From contig NZ_JAUSYN010000002.1 of the NCBI RefSeq assembly GCF_030816915.1, positions 7,391,501-7,455,500 on the forward strand: DNA of 64,000 nt, in the 5' to 3' direction. The notes below the pieces were generated by a model. That model ran no database searches. It was given only the letters and a program-made list of their open reading frames with translations, and was not told the origin of the DNA. Below, one piece after another: positions 44,979 to 53,872 of this stretch; within the stretch, counting starts at the first letter, position 1, and the number at the start of each line of letters is the position of its first letter. Origin of the DNA: Streptomyces sp. B3I8 (GTDB lineage Bacteria > Actinomycetota > Actinomycetes > Streptomycetales > Streptomycetaceae). The position numbers were made by a program, and so were the translations under genes.

Positions 44979-45845
44979 CTACCGTCCTGTGCCGAAGAAC
45001 TCGCCGACCAGTTCCGCGACGTCGAGGTCCTGGCTGGTCCTGCCGAGGACGGCGGGCGCCTTCTTGGGGCCGGGTACGGTGTGGCCGCCCCCGTGCACGG
45101 TGTACAGCACCACCGGCGGCCGGTCCTGCTGCTCGTAGGCGGTGCGTTCGACCGAGGTCCCGTCGGCCGAGCCGGCCCGGTGCGGCACGGTGGTGCTGAC
45201 GGGCTCGGTGGCGATGCCGTTGTGGCGAGCGAAGTACGCCGCCGTCCGCGGCGCCGACAGGCCCCGTCCGCCGACCTTGAAGAGCTTCCGGGTCCACCAG
45301 GCCATCTCGCCGCCCGCGTAGGGGACGATGCGGTCCTTGGTCCCGTGGATCAGCGCCACCGGCATCGGCGCGGGCGACAGGTCCGCCGCCAGGAAGTTCT
45401 CCGGCGCCGGCAGCGTCGCCGCGATCACCGCCGCCCCCGCGAGCAGTTCCGGCGCCTCGTGCATCAGACGCATCACCATCTGCCCGCCGTTGGAGTAGCC
45501 GACGGCGAAGACCCGGTGGGTGTCGATGCGGTGGCTCTCCGCCAGCTTTCCGACCACCGACCGGGCGAAGGCGACGTCGTCGATGTTCTCCGTCCGCGCG
45601 GGGAAGGAGCTGCCGCGGCGTGCGTCGTTCCAGTTGCCCTTGTGGCCGTCGAGGTAGACGACGACGGCCTCATTCGTGTCCGCCAGGGCGTCGTAGGCGG
45701 CGCCGGTGAACGCCCGGTGCTTCCGCCCGGTCTGGGACGAGCCGTGGAAGACGAGGACGAGCGCGCGGGAGGGCTTGCCGTCCGCGGGGCCCACCACGGT
45801 GTAGGTGCGAGGTCTGCCGTCGACGTCGACGCTGTTCGGGTTCAT
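44979..45845 (-). CDS. PHB-depolymerase/feruloyl-esterase-like alpha/beta hydrolase
   Basis: 288 residues of the LpqC/poly(3-hydroxybutyrate)-depolymerase-like esterase family. Oxyanion motif LVFHGSSQTG, nucleophile Ser in VGYSNGGQM, Asp in LIHGTKDRIVPY and His in HGGGHTVPGP. WNDARRGSSF is also typical. There is no signal peptide from ATG 45845, so it appears cytoplasmic, unlike many relatives. It is divergent from a TetR gene with two palindromic operators between them. Confidence 0.85.
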   Translation of the reverse strand: MNPNSVDVDGRPRTYTVVGPADGKPSRALVLVFHGSSQTGRKHRAFTGAAYDALADTNEAVVVYLDGHKGNWNDARRGSSFPARTENIDDVAFARSVVGKLAESHRIDTHRVFAVGYSNGGQMVMRLMHEAPELLAGAAVIAATLPAPENFLAADLSPAPMPVALIHGTKDRIVPYAGGEMAWWTRKLFKVGGRGLSAPRTAAYFARHNGIATEPVSTTVPHRAGSADGTSVERTAYEQQDRPPVVLYTVHGGGHTVPGPKKAPAVLGRTSQDLDVAELVGEFFGTGR

Positions 45846-45875
45846 CTGCCTGTCCTCTGATCGCCACGGTTGATC

Positions 45876-45914
45876 GCTACGGTGAAACGGATGACTCATC
45901 CGTTTCACCGTAGC
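45876..45914. promoter_or_regulatory. 39-bp perfect palindrome (TetR operator 1)
   Basis: Two perfect 19-base arms around a single C; the core is CGGATGACTCATCCG. It covers the esterase promoter region. The inner 19 bp (45886-45904) match the neighbouring second operator. Confidence 0.8.
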
Positions 45915-45917
45915 ACA

Positions 45918-45936
45918 AACGGATGGCTCATCCGTT
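45918..45936. promoter_or_regulatory. TetR operator 2
   Basis: AACGGATG-GCT-CATCCGTT, just upstream of the tetR start. Its centre is 32 bp (about three helical turns) from operator 1. Confidence 0.75.
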
Positions 45937-45948
45937 AAGCTGGTTCCC

Positions 45949-46530
45949 ATGTCCCCCGCCCCTTTGCGCAAGGACGCCGCCCGCAATCGGCAGAAGATCA
46001 TCGACGTGGCGCGCCGGCTGGTGGACGAGGGGACGCCGCTCCAGCTCAACGACGTGGCCCGGGTCGCCTCGGTCGGAGTGGCCACGGTCTACCGGCACTT
46101 CCCCACCCCCGAAGCGCTCCTCGAAACGGTGGCCACCCCCGGCATCGAGGCGCTGATCGGCCACGCCGAGCGCGTGCTCCAGCTCGACGACCCCTGGACC
46201 GCGCTGTCGGACTATCTGCACGCGGGCACGACCGCCGTCATGGTCGACGCCTCGCTCCCTCCGGTGTTCGCCGCGCCGGCCGACGCCCTGCCGCACATCA
46301 CGGCGCTCAAGCGCCGGCTCAACGAGGTGTTCGGAGAGCTCCTCGACCGCGCGCACGCCGCGGGAGTGGCCGACCCGGAGGTGACACGGGGCGACCTGCT
46401 GCCGCTGATGTGCGGCGTGGTCCACGCGTCGAGGATGCGCGCGGCCGCCGACACGGAGGACCGCGCGGCCGTCGTCCGCCGCTACCTCACCCTCACGCTC
46501 GAAGGGCTGCGCACGCACACCCACACGTAA
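45949..46530 (+). CDS. TetR-family regulator divergent from the esterase
   Basis: 193 residues. The helix-turn-helix is PLQLNDVARVASVGVATVY followed by RHFPTPEALLETV, and a ligand domain with MCGVVHASRMRAAADTEDRA closes the protein. ATG 45949 follows immediately after the second palindromic operator, so autoregulation is likely. The C-terminus ends in a His-Thr repeat (RTHTHT), and related repeated codons continue past the stop, suggesting local slippage. Probably represses the esterase. Confidence 0.87.
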   Translation: MSPAPLRKDAARNRQKIIDVARRLVDEGTPLQLNDVARVASVGVATVYRHFPTPEALLETVATPGIEALIGHAERVLQLDDPWTALSDYLHAGTTAVMVDASLPPVFAAPADALPHITALKRRLNEVFGELLDRAHAAGVADPEVTRGDLLPLMCGVVHASRMRAAADTEDRAAVVRRYLTLTLEGLRTHTHT

Positions 46531-46559
46531 CCCGCACGCTCGAAGGGCCGCTCAACGAC

Positions 46560-46940
46560 ACCCGCACGCGCGAAGGGCCGCGCATCCGCACCCACCGGCT
46601 CCTCGCCGAGGTGGCCGACGCGATGTCCGCCGGCCCGGCCGAGATCGAGCCCGCCGAGTGCTGGGGTGTCGCGGTGCCGGCCGACCTGGAACTGCTCGGC
46701 CTCCTGGCGGGACAGGGCTGTGTCGGGGTGTCGCTGCGCGATGCCGAGGTGGTCGAGGGGTGGAAGAAGACGTACCTGCTGGTGGAGGAGCGCGGCATCG
46801 ATGAGTTGTCGCCCCCCGTCCGGCTGCAGGGACGAGCGTCGCGCGGTGACGATCCGTGCGTTCGACGACTTGGCCGAGTTCGGGAGGGAGAACGGCGCGG
46901 AGGGGCGACCGCCCTCCGACCCGCGCCCGTAGACCTCGGC
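46560..46940 (+). pseudogene. Frameshifted hypothetical ORF
   Basis: A frame with good codon bias reads LLAEVADAMSAGPAEIEPAE, then GCVGVSLRDAEVVEGWKKTY and VEERGIDELSPPVRLQ. It changes frame near 46825 to continue DERRAVTIRAFDDLAEFGRE. The two halves fit one protein broken by a single frameshift. I do not recognise the family. No start codon or ribosome site is convincing, and the 5' end runs into duplicated tetR 3' sequence. Confidence 0.45.
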
Positions 46941-46996
46941 AGAGGGCGCACTCCGCAACGCCGGTAAAGGCGCGGTAGGCACCGTAAGCCTGACAG

Positions 46997-47040
46997 GGAG
47001 AACGTTCTGTCTTGACAAGGAGGGGCGGGCCCGTGATGCT
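46997..47040 (+). promoter_or_regulatory. TetR-type box and promoter for DUF308-like paralogue 2
   Basis: AGAACGTTCTGTCTTGAC overlapping TTGACA (47012-47017), then 17 bases and GATGCT (47035-47040). Confidence 0.72.
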
Positions 47041-47042
47041 GA

Positions 47043-47064
47043 GTCAAGACAGAACGTTCAGTAC
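47043..47064 (-). promoter_or_regulatory. TetR-type box (second site, inverted)
   Basis: GTCAAGACAGAACGTTCAGT; on the minus strand it reads GAACGTTCTGTCTTGAC. Its centre is 52 bp from the first box. Confidence 0.7.
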
Positions 47065-47173
47065 CGAGACGGACCCGGTGGTTCCACACCCTCGCCTGCC
47101 CGCAGAGGGAGCTGACGACAGTGCCGCCGGCCGACACGTCCTGTCCCCTCCGTCACAGCCCGAAAGGAACATC

Positions 47174-47755
47174 GTGACTTCCTTGGACGTGCCGGCCGCC
47201 GGCTCCACCGCGGCCGTCGGCAGATTCGCGCCGGCCCTGCGCCAGCTCTACCTCGTGCGGTCCGGTTTCGCCGTCGTCTGGGCGGCCCTGCTGTTCGCCG
47301 ACAAGTCGGACCTCGGCGTCTTCGGCATCACCCTGCTCGTTCTCTACCCCCTGTTCGACGTCGCCGCGGCGATCGCCGACGCACGCTCGTCCGGCGTCAC
47401 CGGACCGCTCCGCGGACTGCAGACGAACATCGCGATCAGCACCGTCGCCGCGGTCGGCCTCGCCGTCGCCGGTGCCTCGGGAGTGCCGGCGGTCCTGCGT
47501 GTCTGGGGCGCCTGGGCCGTCGTCTCCGGAGCCCTCCAGTTGTTCGTGGGGCTCGGCCGCCGCAAGCGCCGGATGGGCGGCCAGTGGCCGATGATCCTCA
47601 GCGGTGGCATCTCCGTGCTGGCCGGGACGCAGTTCTGCCTGAGTGCCTCCGCCCCGGATCCGAAGCTGACCAATGTGGGCGGCTACGCCGTCCTCGGCGG
47701 GATCTTCTTCCTCGTCTCGGCGCTGCGCCTCGGCCGCGCCCACCAGGCGGACTGA
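47174..47755 (+). CDS. DUF308/HdeD-like membrane protein, paralogue 2
   Basis: 193 residues, closely similar to the protein at 30416-30973 in both halves (shared FAVVWAALLFADKS-type start, VAGASGVPAVLRVWGAWA, GGQWPMILSGGISVLAG and YAVLGGIFFLVSALRLGR). Multiple membrane segments. The GTG at 47174 follows GAAAGGA, the same layout as paralogue 1, including box spacing and leader length. The whole promoter-gene unit thus appears duplicated. It precedes a molybdopterin oxidoreductase rather than a flavoprotein, so the two copies serve different redox partners. Confidence 0.7.
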   Translation: MTSLDVPAAGSTAAVGRFAPALRQLYLVRSGFAVVWAALLFADKSDLGVFGITLLVLYPLFDVAAAIADARSSGVTGPLRGLQTNIAISTVAAVGLAVAGASGVPAVLRVWGAWAVVSGALQLFVGLGRRKRRMGGQWPMILSGGISVLAGTQFCLSASAPDPKLTNVGGYAVLGGIFFLVSALRLGRAHQAD

Positions 47756-47839
47756 CATGGGCAGCGCATCGTTAGACGTCACCCCCGCACCGGCCGCCCC
47801 GTTCCTCCCGGCATCGACTGCGACGTTCACGGAGGGCGT

Positions 47840-49486
47840 ATGAGCGAGCAGCAGCCCGACGGTGGTCGGGGGAAGGCCGCGGACACCCCGGTGCCGGAGC
47901 CGGGAGGCATGGACGTGGAGCAGGAGCCGGGTTCCACCAGGGCCAGGACGCGCCCGGCCGCTCGCGTCGGGCGGATCGCGCGGGGCGCGCTGGTCGGCCT
48001 GGTGGCCGGCGGCGCGGGCCTGGCGGTCGGTGAACTGGTCGCGGTGGCCACGGGGGAGGCCTCCGCGCCGGTGACGGCGGTCGGGAACTGGGCGATCAGC
48101 ATCACGCCCACATGGCTCGAGCAGTTCGCGATCCGCAACTTCGGCAGCAACGACAAGACGGTGCTGCTGACCGGCGTCTACACGACGATCGGCATAGGAG
48201 CGGCCGCCAACGGCGTACTCGCCCGCGCCCGGCTGACCCTCGCGAGCGTGCTGACGGCCGCGTTCGGCGTCGTCGGCGCGATCACCGCCGTCACCCGGCC
48301 CACGGCGAGCACCAACTGGCTGTTCCCCTCACTGTTCGCCGGAATCGCCGCGGCGCTGGTGCTGTGGCGGCTCACCCTCCTGTCGCTCGAGGAGTCGCAG
48401 CCGTCCGCGGAGTCGGGAGCCAGGCGCCGCTTCGTGATCGGCGCACTCGGTACGACGGCGGGCGCTCTGGTGGCCGGATACGGCGGCAGGGAGTGGATCA
48501 AGCAGCGTTACGACGTCGCGAAGGCGCGCGCGAAGGTGGTGCTCCCGACGCCGGCCACCGCACTGCCCGAACCGCCCGCCTCGGTGCATGCGAAGGTCCG
48601 CGGCCTCGGTCCCTTCTTCACCCCGACCTCGGAGTTCTACCGGGTGGACACGGCACTCGTCGTCCCGCGGGTGGACCCGGGGGACTGGAAGCTGAAGATC
48701 CACGGAATGGTGGACCGCCCGTTCGAGATCACGTTCGACGAGCTCCTCTCCTACCGGTTCGAAGAACACGACATGACCTTGACCTGCGTGTCCAACCCGG
48801 TCGGCGGACCGTACGTCGGCAACGCGCGCTGGCTCGGCACGCCGCTGGCGCCCCTGCTGCGCCGCGCCGGTGTCCACCGCGGAGCGGACATGATCCTCTC
48901 CACCTCCACCGACGGGATGACGATCGGCTCGCCGGTCGAAGCGGTGCTCGACGGCAGGCAGGCCATGCTGGCGATCGCGATGAACGGCGAGGTGCTGCCG
49001 ACCCAGCACGGCTTCCCCTGCCGGATGCTGATCCCCGGGCTGTACGGATACGTGTCGGCCACCAAGTGGCTGACCGATCTGAACCTCACCACCTTCGCCG
49101 CCTCCGACGCGTACTGGACACCGCGCGGCTACTCGCCGCAGGCCCCGGTCAAGACCGCGTCCCGGATCGATGTGCCGCGGAGCGGGGCGACGGTCCCGGC
49201 CGGGACCGTGACGCTCGCCGGCACGGCCTGGGCCACCCACCGCGGCGTCGCCGCCGTGGAGGTGCAGATCGACAACGGTCCCTGGCGGGAGGCGACGCTG
49301 ACGGCGGCGGACACCCCGGACACCTGGCGGCAGTGGTCGTACGAGTGGACGAACGCGCCCAAGGGTTCGCACAAGGTCAGGGTGCGCGCGACCGACGCCA
49401 CCGGCGCCGTGCAGACCTCCGCCGTCCAGGGCGTGGTGCCGAACGGCGCCACCGGCTACCACACCCTCACCGTCAAGGTCTCCTGA
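47840..49486 (+). CDS. Membrane-anchored molybdopterin oxidoreductase (sulfite oxidase/YedY-like)
   Basis: 548 residues. A ~220-residue N-terminal part has about four or five membrane segments (ARGALVGLVAGGAGLAVGEL; TVLLTGVYTTIGIGAAANGV; FVIGALGTTAGALVAGYGG). A sulfite-oxidase-fold Moco domain follows, with the metal-ligand Cys in LTCVSNPVGG and conserved GFPCRMLIPGLYGY and ATKWL. A C-terminal Ig-like domain (AAVEVQIDNGPWREATL) closes the protein. The active site is predicted outside the membrane. Substrate unknown; relatives reduce or repair sulfoxides. It lies in a run with the DUF308-like gene and a PF03640 lipoprotein. Confidence 0.88.
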   Translation: MSEQQPDGGRGKAADTPVPEPGGMDVEQEPGSTRARTRPAARVGRIARGALVGLVAGGAGLAVGELVAVATGEASAPVTAVGNWAISITPTWLEQFAIRNFGSNDKTVLLTGVYTTIGIGAAANGVLARARLTLASVLTAAFGVVGAITAVTRPTASTNWLFPSLFAGIAAALVLWRLTLLSLEESQPSAESGARRRFVIGALGTTAGALVAGYGGREWIKQRYDVAKARAKVVLPTPATALPEPPASVHAKVRGLGPFFTPTSEFYRVDTALVVPRVDPGDWKLKIHGMVDRPFEITFDELLSYRFEEHDMTLTCVSNPVGGPYVGNARWLGTPLAPLLRRAGVHRGADMILSTSTDGMTIGSPVEAVLDGRQAMLAIAMNGEVLPTQHGFPCRMLIPGLYGYVSATKWLTDLNLTTFAASDAYWTPRGYSPQAPVKTASRIDVPRSGATVPAGTVTLAGTAWATHRGVAAVEVQIDNGPWREATLTAADTPDTWRQWSYEWTNAPKGSHKVRVRATDATGAVQTSAVQGVVPNGATGYHTLTVKVS

Positions 49487-49591
49487 CGGCCACGACCGGC
49501 GGCGCTCCTGCGGAGCCGCGAGCCGGTCCACCTCACCACCACAACCCGCACCACGGCACATGTCGCGTTGCACTCACACACAAGGATGGTC

Positions 49592-50128
49592 ATGCTCCGT
49601 ACGACTTCACTGCGCACGCTCGGCCTCGGCCTCTCCCTCGCCGCCCTGGCGACGTTCGCGGCAGCATGCAGTGACTCCTCCGACGATTCGTCGTCCACCG
49701 GTTCGAAGACGGCGTCCACGGCGCCGGACTCGGCGGACTCGGGTGCGAAGTCGGACGCGGGTTCGAAGCTGGTCCTGAAGACCGCGAAGGGCAGCGCCGG
49801 CATCTGGCTCACCGACACGGCCGGGCGCACGCTGTACCTGAACACCGACGACAAGAAGTCGGCGTCCAACTGCTACGACGCGTGCGCCAAGAAGTGGCCG
49901 CCGCTCACGACGACCAAGCCGGTGACCGTGACGGGCAAGTACACCGTGCCGAGCAACCTGGGCACCATCAAGCGGACCGACGGCACGAAGCAGGTCACCT
50001 ACGGAGGCCACCCGCTGTACTACTACACGGGCGACACCGAGCCCCACCAGATCAAGGGCCAGGGTGTCGACAACAAGTGGTTCCTCATCGGACCGATCGC
50101 CAACATCATGAACGGCTCCAAGCCGTAA
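49592..50128 (+). CDS. Lipoprotein with PF03640 secreted repeats
   Basis: 178 residues. A lipoprotein signal peptide ([18 protein letters not shown], lipid-modified Cys near residue 26), a Ser/Asp-rich linker and two PF03640-type repeats follow. The repeats show [19 protein letters not shown] with [12 protein letters not shown], and [12 protein letters not shown] with [11 protein letters not shown]. The function of these repeats is not established, though they often accompany extracytoplasmic redox proteins. Here it follows a Moco oxidoreductase by 105 bp. ATG 49592 is favoured by AAGGA upstream; ATG 49586 is possible. Confidence 0.87.
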   Translation: MLRTTSLRTLGLGLSLAALATFAAACSDSSDDSSSTGSKTASTAPDSADSGAKSDAGSKLVLKTAKGSAGIWLTDTAGRTLYLNTDDKKSASNCYDACAKKWPPLTTTKPVTVTGKYTVPSNLGTIKRTDGTKQVTYGGHPLYYYTGDTEPHQIKGQGVDNKWFLIGPIANIMNGSKP

Positions 50129-50497
50129 CAACCGCAGGTGTCGCATGCGCGTTGCCACGGGCCCGCCGGTCGTCCGCCGGCGGGCCCATTCCGTCGGGTT
50201 CCCTCCCCGCCGTCCGAAGGGCGGCCGGTGCGGGCGGCGCTCGGGCCGGGACGCCCGACAGCAGGGCAGGGGTGATCCGGGCGAGAGCGCCTTCGCGGGT
50301 ACCCGGGCGGACCGGCCGCCCGGAAGATCCTCGCGCGGTGCAACGAGCCGGACCCCGGTCGGCGACGCGCGCGGGGAGATGAGCGGCTCGGCCGCCGTCG
50401 CAGTACGCCGCGCCGGTCGCCCTGCGCACACCGGCGGGCAGCGCCACGACGCGGCAGACCGCGGCCGGGACCCGTCGTGGGACCGGGGCCGAAAGAC
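50129..50497. other. Gap without a recognisable gene
   Basis: About 370 bp between the lipoprotein and the terminator. No frame shows a known motif on either strand. Confidence 0.5.
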
Positions 50498-50522
50498 GGC
50501 ACCCGGCGTCGCGCCGGGTGCC
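50498..50522. terminator. Bidirectional terminator between convergent operons
   Basis: GGCACCCGGC and GCCGGGTGCC around GTCGC, a perfect 10-bp stem 16 bp from the GH13 gene's stop codon. Confidence 0.75.
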
Positions 50523-50538
50523 GTGCCTCCTGCTCCCT

Positions 50539-52212
50539 CTACTCCCTGACGAACCAGACCGTTCCCTCGGCCGGCAGCCGATCGCCCACCGCCGTCGAGG
50601 CGGCCAGCACCCGGGCCCCGGCCGGAAGGGGAACCGGCTCGGTGGTGAGGTTGGCCAGGACCTCGACGGTGCCGTTGGTGAAGGACAGCAGCCCGGGCGG
50701 GGACGGCAGCCAGCGCAGCCCGCCCGCACCCAGCCCGTACCGGCGGCGCAGTGACAGCAGGTGGCGGTAGAGGTGGAGGGTCGAGTCGGGATCGTCGCGC
50801 TGGGTGTCGGCCGCGAAGGAGGCGTAGTAGGAGGGTTGCGGCAGCCAGGTGTCGGGGGTGTCGCTGAAGCCCAGGGCGGTGTCGCCGGCGGTCCAGGGCA
50901 GGGGGATCCGGCAGCCGTCGCGGCCGCGGATGCGGTGGCCGGAGCGCTCCCAGACGGGATCCTGACGGGCGGCGTCGGGCAGGTCGGTGACCTCGGGGAG
51001 GCCGAGTTCCTCCCCCTGGTAGAGGTAGGCGGAGCCGGGCAGGGCGAGCATCAGCGCGGTCGCGGCGCGGGCGCGGCGCAGGCCCAGCGCGCGGTCGGGC
51101 TGGGGGTCGTCGGCGCCGACGCCGTGTTCCAGGGCGACGGGGCCGTCGTAGCCGAAACGGCTGGCGTGGCGCATCACGTCGTGATTGGACAGGACCCAGG
51201 TGGTGGGGGCGCCCACGGCGTCGTTGGCGGCCAGGGACTCGTCGATGACGCGGCGCAGGTCGGCCGGCCGCCACGGGGTCTCCAGGAAGCGGAAGTTGAA
51301 GGCCTGGTGCATCTCGTCGGGGCGGATGATGCGGGCGGCGCGCTCGGGGGGCAGCCAGGCCTCGGCGCACAGGATGCGGTGGCCGGCGTAGCCGTCCAGC
51401 AGCCGGCGCCAGGAGCGGAAGATGTCGTGGATGCCGTCCTGGTCCCACATGGGCGGCATCACGCCGTCGACCGGTTCGACGACCCCGTGGGTGGGGTGCG
51501 GCCAGTCGGGCAGGCCGGGGGCCTTGACGAGGGCGTCGCAGACGTCGACGCGGAAGCCGTCGACGCCGCGGTCGAGCCAGAACCTCAGCGTGGTCTCGAA
51601 GTCCTCGCGCACAGCGGGGTTGTCCCAGTTCCAGTCGGGCTGGCCGGGGTCGAACAGGTGGAGGTACCACTGCCCGGGGCTGCCGTCGGCCTCGGTGACG
51701 CGGGTCCAGGCGGGGCCCTCGAACATCGATGTCCAGTCGTTGGGCGGCAGGCTTCCGTCGGGACCGCGGCCGTCACGGAAGTGGAACAGGGCCCGCTCCG
51801 CGCTGCCGGGCGGCGCGGTCAACGCCGCCCGGAAGGAGGGATGCAGGGCGGAGCAGTGGTTCGGGACGAGGTCGGCGACGACGCGGATGCCCATCGCGTG
51901 GGCGCGGGCCAGCAGGGCGTCGAAGTCGCGGAGGGTGCCGTAGCGCGGGTCGACGTCACGGTAGTCGGCGACGTCGTAGCCGCCGTCCACCTGCGGGGAG
52001 GGATAGAACGGCGAGAGCCACAGGGCGTCGACGCCGAGATCGGCCAGATGGTCCAGGCGGGCGGTGATGCCGGGCAGGTCGCCGGTACCGTCGCCGTCGC
52101 TGTCGGCGAAGGAGCGCGGGTAGATCTGGTAGATGACGGCGGTGCGCCACCAGGCGTCGTCCGCCGCGGGGGAGGCGGGCGCCGGCGCGGGCGTGGTGTC
52201 GGCTGACGTCAT
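50539..52212 (-). CDS. GH13 alpha-glucosidase
   Basis: 557 residues of the alpha-amylase superfamily, oligo-1,6-glucosidase/alpha-glucosidase type. AVIYQIYPRSFADSDGDGTG and VVADLVPNHCS open the barrel. The nucleophile Asp is in DGFRVDVCDAL, the acid/base Glu in LCAEAWLP and the transition-state Asp in VLSNHDV. No signal peptide, so it acts on imported oligosaccharides. The ATG at 52212 overlaps the nitrilase stop (ATGA). Last gene of a five-gene transport-and-hydrolysis operon. Confidence 0.92.
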   Translation of the reverse strand: MTSADTTPAPAPASPAADDAWWRTAVIYQIYPRSFADSDGDGTGDLPGITARLDHLADLGVDALWLSPFYPSPQVDGGYDVADYRDVDPRYGTLRDFDALLARAHAMGIRVVADLVPNHCSALHPSFRAALTAPPGSAERALFHFRDGRGPDGSLPPNDWTSMFEGPAWTRVTEADGSPGQWYLHLFDPGQPDWNWDNPAVREDFETTLRFWLDRGVDGFRVDVCDALVKAPGLPDWPHPTHGVVEPVDGVMPPMWDQDGIHDIFRSWRRLLDGYAGHRILCAEAWLPPERAARIIRPDEMHQAFNFRFLETPWRPADLRRVIDESLAANDAVGAPTTWVLSNHDVMRHASRFGYDGPVALEHGVGADDPQPDRALGLRRARAATALMLALPGSAYLYQGEELGLPEVTDLPDAARQDPVWERSGHRIRGRDGCRIPLPWTAGDTALGFSDTPDTWLPQPSYYASFAADTQRDDPDSTLHLYRHLLSLRRRYGLGAGGLRWLPSPPGLLSFTNGTVEVLANLTTEPVPLPAGARVLAASTAVGDRLPAEGTVWFVRE

Positions 52213-53066
52213 AGCTGAGGGCTCTCCTGGGCGTAGAGGTCGGTTCGGCGGTCGCGCAGCAGGTCGTTGTGCGGGGAGAGGGACTTGTCCCGGGAGAGAT
52301 GGAGGAAGACGTCGGTGACGGCCCGGTGCCGTGTCGCGGCGGTCGCGGTGGCGGTGAGCCAGCCGTACTGGTTGACGACGGCCGACCCCTGTGTCCAGGC
52401 CTGCCCGCGCTCGGTGCCGCCGCGGTCCGCGCAGGCGATGTAGACACCGTTGGCGCGCGCGGCGGCCTGCGCCTGGACGATCTCGGCGGGGCGTTCGCCC
52501 GCCGGGTGCTCCTCCAGGGGCCAGTTGGTCGGCACGGCGATCAGGTCGGCCCCCGCCGTGGCCAGCCGGCGGGGCATCTCCGGAAACTCCAGGTCGTAGC
52601 AGATCAGCACACCGATGCGGCCGTGCGCCGTGGTGACGACCGGGGCCATCCGTTCGCCGGGGGTGAAGAACAGCGTCTCGCGGTCCCACAGATGGGTCTT
52701 GCGGTACACGGCGCGTACGCCGTCGGCGTCGAGGACGGCGGCGCTGTTGTACAGCGTGGGGCCGCCGTCCTCGCAGAAGCCGAGCACCACGACGGTGCGG
52801 GTCCCGGCCAGGAGGCGGGTGAGGTCGCTGAAGAAGGCGTCGTCCGGGGTGATCGCGGTGCGCCGTGCCTCGTCCAGGTCGGCGAACATGTAGCCGGACG
52901 TGGCGAGTTCGGGCAGGACGACGATGTCGGCCCGCTCGGAGCGGGCGCGCCGCACGGCGTCCAGGGCCAGTTCCTTGTTGTGGGCCAGCTCGCCGACGCG
53001 CGGCGCGAGCTGTTCGCAGACCACGAGTGCGACGCCACTGTCCGGGTGCGGGACGGGCGCGGTCAT
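52209..53066 (-). CDS. Nitrilase-superfamily carbon-nitrogen hydrolase
   Basis: 285 residues. The Glu-Lys-Cys triad is visible: Glu in VVLPELATSGY, Lys in VYRKTHLW and Cys in VLICYDLEFPEM. This points to an amidase/carbamoylase-type CN hydrolase rather than a true nitrilase; substrate unknown. It overlaps both neighbours by 4 bp, lying between a sugar-transport permease and an alpha-glucosidase. That is unusual for sugar operons and suggests the imported compound carries an amide, ureido or nitrile group. Confidence 0.9.
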   Translation of the reverse strand: MTAPVPHPDSGVALVVCEQLAPRVGELAHNKELALDAVRRARSERADIVVLPELATSGYMFADLDEARRTAITPDDAFFSDLTRLLAGTRTVVVLGFCEDGGPTLYNSAAVLDADGVRAVYRKTHLWDRETLFFTPGERMAPVVTTAHGRIGVLICYDLEFPEMPRRLATAGADLIAVPTNWPLEEHPAGERPAEIVQAQAAARANGVYIACADRGGTERGQAWTQGSAVVNQYGWLTATATAATRHRAVTDVFLHLSRDKSLSPHNDLLRDRRTDLYAQESPQL

Positions 53067-53872
53067 TTGACGGCTCCTTCGGTCAGGCCGCTGATCAGGC
53101 GCCGCTGGAGGAAGACGTAGGCGAGCAGCACCGGCAGGGCGACCAGGACGGCGGCGGCGGCGGTCACGGCCGGGTCACTGGACCGGGCGGCTCCCGAGAA
53201 GAAGGACAGCGCCAGCGGCACGGTCTGCACCGAGGGGTTGTCCGGGACGAGGATGAGCGCGAGGAGGAACTCGTTCCAGGTGAACAGGAACAGCACGGTA
53301 CCCAGGGTGGTGAGCGCGGGGCCGGCGATGGGCAGGAGGACCAGGCGCAGGCTCTGCAGACGGCTCGTGCCGTCGATGCGCGCCGCCTCCATCAGCTCCA
53401 CCGGGACGGAGGCGAAGAACGACCGCATCCACAGCACGCCCAGCGGCACCGACAGCGCGATCTGCGGCAGGATCAGTGCCCAGTAGGTGTCGATGAGATG
53501 CCACCCGGTGAGCAGCTCGTACAGCGGCAGTACGGTCACCTCGTAGGGCAGGACCAGGCCCAGCAGCAGCAGTGCCACGATGATCTTGCCGCCGGGCACC
53601 CGCATGGTGGCGAGCGCGTAGCCGGCCAGGGCGGCCAGGACGACGGTGACCACCACGACAGTGACCGACACCAGCGCGCTCGACAGCAGGGCGGAGCCGA
53701 ACCGGCCCTGCGTCCAGGCCGTGGAGTAGCCGTCGAACGTCAGCCCGCCGGACGAGCCGGCCACCCCGTGCAGGGACGAGACGACGATCGAGGCCAGGGG
53801 GAACACGGCGACGACGGAGGCGAGGACGAGCAGCGTGTGGGTGGCGATGCTCTCGCTGCGGGCGATCCTCAT
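53063..53872 (-). CDS. ABC sugar-transport permease (MalG-like)
   Basis: 269 residues with six membrane segments. The cytoplasmic EAA loop reads VELMEAARIDGTSRLQSLRL followed by VLLP, which docks the ATPase. Carbohydrate uptake type 1 family. The operon has no ATP-binding gene, so a shared MsiK-type ATPase encoded elsewhere is likely. The ATG at 53872 overlaps the previous permease stop by 4 bp. Confidence 0.93.
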   Translation of the reverse strand: MRIARSESIATHTLLVLASVVAVFPLASIVVSSLHGVAGSSGGLTFDGYSTAWTQGRFGSALLSSALVSVTVVVVTVVLAALAGYALATMRVPGGKIIVALLLLGLVLPYEVTVLPLYELLTGWHLIDTYWALILPQIALSVPLGVLWMRSFFASVPVELMEAARIDGTSRLQSLRLVLLPIAGPALTTLGTVLFLFTWNEFLLALILVPDNPSVQTVPLALSFFSGAARSSDPAVTAAAAVLVALPVLLAYVFLQRRLISGLTEGAVK

